Part shown: positions 53,102 to 59,071 of the stretch, piece after piece
Layout of the letters: the number at the start of each line of letters is the position of its first letter
Position numbering within the stretch: position 1 is the stretch's first letter
Origin: Bacteroidetes bacterium UBA4416
Lineage (GTDB): Bacteria; Bacteroidota; Bacteroidia; B-17B0; Aurantibacillaceae
Reading direction: 5' to 3'
DNA length: 59,071 bases
Assembly (NCBI GenBank): GCA_002390745.1
Contig: DGQK01000062.1
Span: 1 to 59,071, forward strand
Program-made: the position numbers and the translations under genes
Notes under the pieces: generated by a model
Databases searched by the model: none
Seen by the model: only the letters and a program-made list of their open reading frames with translations
Told to the model about the DNA's origin: nothing

Positions 53102-54690
53102 ACCAGGAACCTGTTTTAGAAATAGATCAGATTCAGGGCAATATTTTGCCGGGGTTCAGGTTTCCTCACCAGGAAATGATGGCATGCAAACTTAAACCTG
53201 ACAGCCGCTTTGAAAAGTTCATTGAAGTCATTCTCCCAATGATCACAACCATGCGGGAATCGTTTTTTTACCGCGAAGAGCGCCTTTACCTGGCTAAGCG
53301 AACTAATACCTTTGGAATTGCAAGCTTTTCATTGCCGCAACAGCAGAACCTTTTCTGGCTGAATATAGGCCTTGGAAGGCAAATCATCATGGAGTATTTT
53401 CCGGAGGTGAGCCAACTGGATAATTCGTTCAATCTTGGCTTATCTGCTCGCTCCTTTCTATTGGGGGACTCCAAAGACGCATCTGCTGAAGGAAATAAAA
53501 ACAACTGGCGCTTCGGTCACGGTTCAAAAGAAGCAGACATTTTTCTGATTGCTTCGTCTGACAAAATTGAAACCCTCGACGAAGAAACTGCCAAACTCAG
53601 GGAATTGATTGCAGAACATAACATAGAGCTATTATACTCTGAAAGGGGGGAAAGGCTCCCGGATGAGAAAGAACATTTTGGATTCAAGGACGGCATTTCT
53701 CAACCAGCCATTCGTGGTTTAGTTGATACAGACGGCACTCCGATTTCGCGCAGACTAATTATCAGAGGGAATGAAGGGAACGACACTCCCGAATATTCGG
53801 AACCCGGCAAGCTATTGCTCTGGCCAGGCCAGTTTGTATTCGGATACCCCAAGCAGTCTGCCAGCCATTTCAGAACTCCGGTTGCCCCAACGAACATAGA
53901 AACAAGCCCTCTCATCAAAAACGGTTCTTTTTTAGTATTCAGACGGCTTAAGCAGGATGTGGCCGAATTTCAAAATCAGACACAGGAGATGCACCGCGAG
54001 CTCACAGCGAGCCAGGGATTTGAAACAGTATCCTATGAAGACTTTATTGCAAAGCTTGTTGGCAGAAAAAAAGACGGTACAACACTTCTGGCTGAGGGCA
54101 ACAATCCTCCTCCCGATTTTGCAAATGATTTTAATTTTAAATCTGACACGAAAGGTTTTACCCTGGAAAATGGCCAAGTGCTTGACCCTGTTAAATCAGA
54201 TCCACAAGGATCAAAATGCCCTATGTTTGCCCACATCAGGAAAGTAAATCCACGCGACCTGGCTACCGATCAGGGTGCAGAAACAAATACTGCGACATTC
54301 AGGATTTTACGGCGGGGAATCCCCTTTGGGAAGCAATACAACCATACATCTACAGACGATCCGGCCAACAAAGAGGAAAGAGGCTTATTGTTTTTATGCT
54401 ATCAGACCTCTATTCAGAATCAGTTTGAGTTGCTTACCAATAAGTGGATGAATAAAGAAGCCCGGCCCGAAACAAACGTCGGGCACGACATTCTTGTGGG
54501 GCAGAATAATGAGGAGGATTCCGGCGGAGTGAAATGGTGCTTGTTTACCGCGAACGGAAAAGCAAAAAAACTGGAATCTCAAAAGCCTTTTGTAATCCCA
54601 ACTGCCGGTGGCTATTTTTTCTGCCCTTCTATAGCAGCTTTAGCCGCCATATCAATAAAGGCGGAAAAGAATACAACCGTGAATGTATGA
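53098..54690 (+). CDS. DyP-type heme peroxidase
   Basis: This 530-residue protein is a dye-decolorising peroxidase, a heme enzyme using hydrogen peroxide to oxidise aromatic and other substrates. The GxxDG motif, with the distal catalytic Asp, appears as FGFKDGISQP (about 195-204). The proximal heme-ligating His lies in CPMFAHIRKVNPRD (about 377-390), and the conserved Arg in RILRRGIPFG. The length is that of the larger classes of DyP enzymes rather than the 300-residue A/B types. No Tat or Sec signal is visible and no encapsulin gene is near, so it is probably cytosolic. It overlaps the unknown partner gene by four bases. Confidence 0.9.
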   Translation: MNQEPVLEIDQIQGNILPGFRFPHQEMMACKLKPDSRFEKFIEVILPMITTMRESFFYREERLYLAKRTNTFGIASFSLPQQQNLFWLNIGLGRQIIMEYFPEVSQLDNSFNLGLSARSFLLGDSKDASAEGNKNNWRFGHGSKEADIFLIASSDKIETLDEETAKLRELIAEHNIELLYSERGERLPDEKEHFGFKDGISQPAIRGLVDTDGTPISRRLIIRGNEGNDTPEYSEPGKLLLWPGQFVFGYPKQSASHFRTPVAPTNIETSPLIKNGSFLVFRRLKQDVAEFQNQTQEMHRELTASQGFETVSYEDFIAKLVGRKKDGTTLLAEGNNPPPDFANDFNFKSDTKGFTLENGQVLDPVKSDPQGSKCPMFAHIRKVNPRDLATDQGAETNTATFRILRRGIPFGKQYNHTSTDDPANKEERGLLFLCYQTSIQNQFELLTNKWMNKEARPETNVGHDILVGQNNEEDSGGVKWCLFTANGKAKKLESQKPFVIPTAGGYFFCPSIAALAAISIKAEKNTTVNV

Positions 54691-54707
54691 GTGTCTTACA
54701 AATCCCT

Positions 54708-55355
54708 TTACTGAATCTTCACCACTTTGCTGTAAAGCTTATTGTCGGAAGAAGCGATGATAACGTAGGTGCCGTTGTTTAATTTACCGCAGTTGTCCGC
54801 TGAGATCCTGAGCTCATCGTCACCGTTCACGATCACCTTCGATACGCTTTCCTCACCCTTTTCGTTCCTCAATACCACCAGGGCTTCCCGTAAACCCGAA
54901 GACGTCAGCTCAGGCTGGGAGATGGGGGTATTAGACAAGCTAAGGACCGGGCTTGCGCCCTGATTGTTGACGGATATCAGGCGCGAAGACAGGGTTTCCC
55001 CTGCGGCATTGGTCTGCGTGAGGCGATAGTAGGACGTTCCTTTATAAGGAGTATAATCCACATCGAAATAGCTGATGAGGTTGCTGTTATTCCCGAAGTT
55101 CCGGATCTTCAGGAAGGGCGTGAAGCCGGAAGCATCTTTCGATTTTTCGATGGTAAAATAATGGTTTGAGTGTTCCGTATTGGAGGACCAGGTGAGCTCT
55201 ACCCTATTCCCATTCAGCACGGCATCGAAGCTCAGCAGTACCTCCGGAAGGGCTTCTGTAGCGGGTTTGCTGCCGCTATCGGGCTGTGAGAACAGCGGAT
55301 AAGAAAGCAGAACGGAAATAAGGGCAAACAACTGACGGAACCTGTTCATTAGCAT
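54708..55355 (-). CDS. small exported protein with T9SS-like C-terminus
   Basis: This 215-residue protein has a signal peptide (FRQLFALISVLLSYPLFSQ), one fibronectin/Ig-like region (about 40-130, with VELTWSSNTEHSNHYFTIEK and YYRLTQTNAAGET) and a C-terminus resembling a short T9SS sorting domain (NNGTYVIIASSDNKLYSKVV). It may be secreted through the type IX system. ATG 55349 is an alternative start two codons later. Confidence 0.7.
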   Translation of the reverse strand: MLMNRFRQLFALISVLLSYPLFSQPDSGSKPATEALPEVLLSFDAVLNGNRVELTWSSNTEHSNHYFTIEKSKDASGFTPFLKIRNFGNNSNLISYFDVDYTPYKGTSYYRLTQTNAAGETLSSRLISVNNQGASPVLSLSNTPISQPELTSSGLREALVVLRNEKGEESVSKVIVNGDDELRISADNCGKLNNGTYVIIASSDNKLYSKVVKIQ

Positions 55356-55451
55356 CTGGTTTAAATGTATCTAATGTAATATAACAGGAGGCGAAAGCCA
55401 ATCCTTTTGCTCCGAAATAAATAGCCGATGCGCGACCAAAAATCATATCAT

Positions 55452-55483
55452 AAAAAAGGCGTCACTCTATGCGAGCGACGCCT
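55452..55483 (-). terminator. terminator after pntB
   Basis: On the minus strand AGGCGTC (55483-55477) pairs with GACGCCT (55463-55457) and is followed by a T run (55457-55452). It lies 22 bases after the pntB stop. Confidence 0.8.
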
Positions 55484-55504
55484 CTATATTTTTCACGAAT
55501 CCTA

Positions 55505-56905
55505 TCAGGCTTTCAAAAAGCCGAGGATCTTCTCAACGCTGGCTTTTGCATCGCCGTACAGCATTTCCGAATTCGGCTTATAAAACAATGGATTGTCTTC
55601 GCCGGAATACCCGGCAGACATTGAGCGTTTCATGATGATGACTTTTTCTGCTTTCCAGGCTTCGATCACCGGCATACCATAAATAGAGCTTGCCGGATCG
55701 TCCTGCGCGCTTGGGTTCACGACGTCGTTTGCGCCGATCACCATCACCACATCGGTATCAGGCATATCGTCGTTAATCTCATCCATTTCCAGAACAATAT
55801 CGTAAGGAACATTGGCTTCGGCCAGCAACACGTTCATGTGGCCCGGCAAACGGCCCGCTACCGGGTGAATGGCAAAGCGCACATTTTTACCGGCTTTCCG
55901 TAATGTCTGCACCATCTCATAGATGGGGTACTGAGCTTTGGCTACCGCCATGCCGTAGCCCGGAACAATGACTACTGATTTTGCTTCTTTCAGCAGGGCC
56001 GCAACTTCTTCGTGATTCAGGGAAGTCACTTCTCCTTCAATGGCTTTTTTCTCACCGCCGGAGCCGTTGCCCGATCCGCTTGCGAAGATCACGGCAAAGA
56101 ACGAGCGGTTCATTGCGTGGCACATGTGCATGGAGAGGATTGCCCCCGAGCTTCCAACCAAAGCCCCGGTAACGATCAATAAATCATTACCCAGCATGAA
56201 GCCCGCTGCCGATGCGGCCCAGCCCGAATAAGAGTTGAGCATGGAAACCACCACAGGCATATCTCCGCCACCGATGGCCATCACCAATACAATACCGATG
56301 AATGATGCTATCGCCGTCATGATACCAAGGTATAGCATGCCGCCTGTTCCTTCTGCATTGCAAAAAAAGACACCAAGAACGGTACATAGCAGGAGCAATA
56401 CCAGGTTCATGGCCTGCAGCCCTTTAAAGCTCCAGGGTTTGGAAGGCACCTTGCCGTCTAATTTTCCCCAGGCAATGATAGAGCCTGTGAAAGTAATGGC
56501 TCCGATAAACACCCCCACAAACACTTCTACGAGGTGAATGTTGTGAGCAGCCCCCTGTAACTCATGTGATTTGGGATCGAGGTAAGAACCGAAGCCAACC
56601 AATACGGCTGCCAGGCCTACAAAGCTATGCAGGATAGCCACCAACTGGGGCATGGCAGTCATTTCCACTTTACGGGCAAGCATCAGGCCAATTACCGAGG
56701 CGATAGCAATGGCCATGATAATATAAACATGGCCCGCAACACCCTGGCCTAGTACAGTCGCCAGGATAGCGACGACCATCCCGATGATCCCGTAAAATAC
56801 GCCGCGCTTGGCCGACTCCTGGGATGACAATCCTCCCAAGCTTAAAATAAACAGGATACTGGCAAATAAGTAAGCTGCTGTTTGTATCTCTTTTGCAATG
56901 AACAT
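55505..56905 (-). CDS. pntB: NAD(P) transhydrogenase beta subunit
   Basis: PntB forms, with PntA, the proton-translocating transhydrogenase that makes NADPH from NADH using the proton gradient. The 466-residue protein has about nine membrane helices and a C-terminal NADP-binding domain III (about 290-466) with PGYGMAVAKAQYPIYEM, HPVAGRLPGHMNVLLAEA, VIGANDVVNPSA and MKRSMSAGYSGEDNPLFY. It is 52 bases downstream of pntA and ends at a terminator. Confidence 0.97.
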   Translation of the reverse strand: MFIAKEIQTAAYLFASILFILSLGGLSSQESAKRGVFYGIIGMVVAILATVLGQGVAGHVYIIMAIAIASVIGLMLARKVEMTAMPQLVAILHSFVGLAAVLVGFGSYLDPKSHELQGAAHNIHLVEVFVGVFIGAITFTGSIIAWGKLDGKVPSKPWSFKGLQAMNLVLLLLCTVLGVFFCNAEGTGGMLYLGIMTAIASFIGIVLVMAIGGGDMPVVVSMLNSYSGWAASAAGFMLGNDLLIVTGALVGSSGAILSMHMCHAMNRSFFAVIFASGSGNGSGGEKKAIEGEVTSLNHEEVAALLKEAKSVVIVPGYGMAVAKAQYPIYEMVQTLRKAGKNVRFAIHPVAGRLPGHMNVLLAEANVPYDIVLEMDEINDDMPDTDVVMVIGANDVVNPSAQDDPASSIYGMPVIEAWKAEKVIIMKRSMSAGYSGEDNPLFYKPNSEMLYGDAKASVEKILGFLKA

Positions 56906-56957
56906 AATTTAACTCCTTTTTAGTGTTTTATAATTTGTGTTGTTAAAGCCGGGTTTC

Positions 56958-58505
56958 TTACTTTTTAAACATTTTCAACATCCGGTGAGTCACCACGAAA
57001 CCACCAACGATATTGATGCTGGCTACCAGGATAGCGATGAAGGCCAAAATGGTCATCGGGTTCGTGAGGTCATCCGTTGTCTGCAATAAACCGCCGACCA
57101 CAATGATCCCGCTGATCGCGTTCGTAACGGCCATCAAAGGAGTGTGTAAGGAATGGGCCACGTTGGTAATTAACTGCCAGCCCACAAACACCGCTAATAT
57201 AAACACTGTAAAGTGCTGGATAAATTCAGGCGGGGCAAAACGGCCAACGAGAAAGAGCAGAGCGCCAACCACCGCCAGGCGGATGACCATAGAGGTTGCT
57301 GCTTTCTTTGATTTTTCGGCATCGGAGAGCTTTACTTCTTCGGCGGTAGGTGCTGCCGGCTTTTTATTGCCGCCACCGGCTGTAGGGCTCACCGGAAGCG
57401 GTGCCGGCGGCCAGTTGATCTTGCCGTTATAAGTAACCATTGCTCTCGATACAATGGCATCTTCCATGTCAATTTTCCATTTCTCTGCCTTTCCCATGTC
57501 ATCCAGTAAGTGACATAAGTTATTGCCGTATAACTGCGATGCCTGGGATGGCAGCTGGTTCAGCTTACCAACAAGCGTTATTCCATTAGGCGTTGTGTAA
57601 ACTTCTCCGTTTTTGGTTTCTGTACAGTTGCCTCCGGTCGATGCCGCGAGATCCACAATCACAGAGCCCGGTTTCATGGCTGCCACATGGTAATCCAGCC
57701 ACAGCTTCGGAGCCGGCCTGCCCGGAATTTGCGCCGTTGTGATGACGATATCTACTTCTTTGGCCTGCTCTAAAAATAATTTCATCTCGGCCTCGATGAA
57801 CTCCTTGCTCATTTCTTTGGAGTAACCGGATGAGGTGGCGCCATCCTCTTCTATCTCCACGGTGAGGAACTGGGCTCCCATCGATTCGATCTGTTCGGCA
57901 ACTTCCTTCCGGGTGTCAAATGCCCTTACGATCGCTCCCAGAGAATTGGCAGCTCCGATAGCTGCGAGCCCTGCAACACCGGCACCGATGACCAGCACCT
58001 TGGCCGGCTCGACTTTACCGGCTGCGGTGATCTGTCCGTTCAGGAACCTGCCGAAATAGTAAGAGCCTTCTATCACCGCTCTGTAACCGGCTATGTTGGC
58101 CATCGACGACAAAACATCCATTTTTTGCGCCCTGGAGATGCGCGGGATCGCATCCATGGCAACGGCATTTACTTTTTTATCAGCCAGCTTCTGTAGCAGC
58201 GGCTGATTCTGCGCAGGCCATAAGTAGCTCAGCAACACAAGGCCTTCATGCATCAGGTCCACTTCCTCCATCGCCGGCTCCTTCACTTTCAGAACAATGT
58301 CCGACTGTCCGTAGATCTCAGCTGCCGTATTTACGATCTTGGCTCCGGCTTCTTCAAATTCCTTATCGGAAAAATTTGCTTTTATTCCCGCATTATGCTG
58401 AATGTAAACCTCAAATCCCTGCTTTTGCAAACGTTTGACTGTTTTTGGAGTTGCAGCAACTCTTAACTCATTGGGCGATATTTCCGATGGAATTCCAACT
58501 TTCAT
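56958..58505 (-). CDS. pntA: NAD(P) transhydrogenase alpha subunit, undivided
   Basis: PntA here is a single 515-residue chain with the NAD-binding domain I (about 1-370, with the Rossmann motif VIGAGVAGLAAIGAANSLGA near 173 and TAQIPGRPAPKLW) and a C-terminal membrane part of about four helices (about 405-510). In some bacteria these are split into PntAA and PntAB. It is the first gene of the pntAB unit. Confidence 0.97.
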   Translation of the reverse strand: MKVGIPSEISPNELRVAATPKTVKRLQKQGFEVYIQHNAGIKANFSDKEFEEAGAKIVNTAAEIYGQSDIVLKVKEPAMEEVDLMHEGLVLLSYLWPAQNQPLLQKLADKKVNAVAMDAIPRISRAQKMDVLSSMANIAGYRAVIEGSYYFGRFLNGQITAAGKVEPAKVLVIGAGVAGLAAIGAANSLGAIVRAFDTRKEVAEQIESMGAQFLTVEIEEDGATSSGYSKEMSKEFIEAEMKLFLEQAKEVDIVITTAQIPGRPAPKLWLDYHVAAMKPGSVIVDLAASTGGNCTETKNGEVYTTPNGITLVGKLNQLPSQASQLYGNNLCHLLDDMGKAEKWKIDMEDAIVSRAMVTYNGKINWPPAPLPVSPTAGGGNKKPAAPTAEEVKLSDAEKSKKAATSMVIRLAVVGALLFLVGRFAPPEFIQHFTVFILAVFVGWQLITNVAHSLHTPLMAVTNAISGIIVVGGLLQTTDDLTNPMTILAFIAILVASINIVGGFVVTHRMLKMFKK

Positions 58506-58651
58506 ATGGTTTAAACTATTAGGTGTTTTGTCTGCCGGGTTTTAACAGGGTCATTTCCCCGTTAAAAAATCCAGTCAAATAAAGTAAAATCTGCCGCTTT
58601 ATCAAAATCGACTTATAAACAGCAGGCGAAGCCGGGATTTCTCCCAAAAGC

Positions 58652-58685
58652 AAAGCCCACTGATCGTTGTGAACCAGTGGGCTTT
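58652..58685 (-). terminator. hairpin terminator after small Cys/Lys-rich gene
   Basis: AAAGCCCACTG (58652-58662) pairs perfectly with CAGTGGGCTTT (58675-58685) around a 12-base loop, 18 bases after the stop at 58704. On the minus strand it is followed by only a short T run. Confidence 0.7.
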
Positions 58686-58703
58686 TCTATATTGTGAATA
58701 ACA

Positions 58704-58928
58704 TTATTTCGTTTCAGCAGCTTTGGTACCTTCTGCTTTTTTGCAACAGGATTTACCTTCTTTTTTGTCAGAAGCAGCGCAGGCTTTACCTTCTGCTCCT
58801 TTATCCTTGCAGCAGGCTTTGGTTTCCTTTTTGGCGTCTTTTTTACCTTTGTCTTTATCGCCAGGAGTAGTTGCAGAAACACTTGCTACCAAACCGGTGA
58901 ACGCTAACATTAAAACTAATTTTTTCAT
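58704..58928 (-). CDS. small exported Cys/Lys-rich protein
   Basis: This 74-residue protein has a signal peptide (MKKLVLMLAFTGLVASVSA) and a mature part of about 55 residues with Lys-rich sequence and five Cys in the pattern CCx9Cx10CC. It is a small envelope protein that could bind metal ions or thiols, but no family is recognised. It is flanked by a good -7 box and a terminator hairpin, which supports that it is a real gene. Confidence 0.7.
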   Translation of the reverse strand: MKKLVLMLAFTGLVASVSATTPGDKDKGKKDAKKETKACCKDKGAEGKACAASDKKEGKSCCKKAEGTKAAETK

Positions 58929-58958
58929 GAGTTGGAGGTTTTTAAATTTTTATACTTA

Positions 58959-58966
58959 CAAATTTA
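58959..58966 (-). promoter_or_regulatory. -7 box TAAATTTG of the small Cys/Lys-rich gene
   Basis: On the minus strand TAAATTTG matches TAnnTTTG exactly, 30 bases before the ATG. Confidence 0.6.
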
Positions 58967-59022
58967 CTACAAAAAATTAAGAAAATCTTTTATTAACATT
59001 GTTGCGGCGTGATACTATGTTA

Positions 59023-59043
59023 AAAAAGCAAAATTTGCTTTTT
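59023..59043. terminator. A/T-rich palindrome near window end
   Basis: AAAAAGCAAA (59023-59032) pairs with TTTGCTTTTT (59034-59043) around one base. It could be a terminator for a gene beyond the window. Nothing else is seen to the end at 59071. Confidence 0.4.
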
Positions 59044-59071
59044 CGATTTAGTTTTTTAAATTAGTAAATCT

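Overview
This window looks like a chromosomal contig from a Bacteroidota bacterium, probably of the Chitinophagales/Sphingobacteriales type (the phylum is well supported, the order is a guess). The evidence is a complete moxR-bat (aerotolerance) operon, proteins with type IX secretion (T9SS) C-terminal sorting domains, several -7 boxes of the TAnnTTTG class, little Shine-Dalgarno signal, and GC-rich palindromic dispersed repeats of a type seen in this phylum. No rRNA, tRNA, CRISPR array, insertion sequence or prophage was recognised. About 45 protein genes are supported.

Layout. 1-5.8 kb is a fatty-acid region on the + strand: the 3' end of a thiolase, an M20 amidohydrolase, a long-chain-type acyl-CoA dehydrogenase, then a compact cluster with a hotdog thioesterase fused to an acyl-CoA-binding protein, two DUF4442 hotdog proteins and a Crp/Fnr-type regulator. 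6.0-12.8 kb continues the lipid theme at the envelope: DUF2147 protein, FadL/OmpP1 porin, a lipoprotein SGNH esterase and a second SGNH paralogue without a signal peptide, and a membrane-anchored patatin-like phospholipase. The 3' tail of the patatin gene is repeated in a four-copy tandem array (12.7-13.8 kb). 13.8-25.8 kb is mostly housekeeping: era, a GNAT acetyltransferase, mnmD, a UPF1-like helicase, a beta-lactamase-like serine hydrolase, a lipoprotein, an APC permease, an M23 peptidase, alaS and ridA.

26.2-31.0 kb holds an ECF sigma factor followed by a single-pass membrane protein with a large ZU5-like extracytoplasmic part, an FGE-fold protein and a TlpA-like thioredoxin, probably one signalling operon. 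31.0-33.7 kb is a biotin locus (bioB, a WG-repeat protein, bioF) behind a textbook Bacteroidota promoter. 33.8-42.9 kb has a tiny basic secreted protein, an S41 peptidase, a double zinc-ribbon membrane protein, a DUF900-type hydrolase, rocD, and a T9SS-exported beta-propeller protein. 43.0-51.7 kb is the moxR-DUF58-batD-like-batA-batB-batC-batD-batE operon, closed by a 28-bp perfect palindrome terminator. 51.9-54.7 kb is a two-gene unit, an unrecognised 397-residue protein overlapping a DyP-type peroxidase gene. The window ends with a small T9SS-like secreted protein, the proton-translocating transhydrogenase pntA-pntB, and a small Cys/Lys-rich exported protein.

The best candidates for undescribed biology are the DyP peroxidase with its translationally coupled unknown partner, the thioesterase-ACBP fusion cluster, the amplified patatin gene tail, and the ECF sigma/ZU5-like/FGE/TlpA cluster. 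The first 24 bases of the window look like an assembly foldback rather than genomic sequence.
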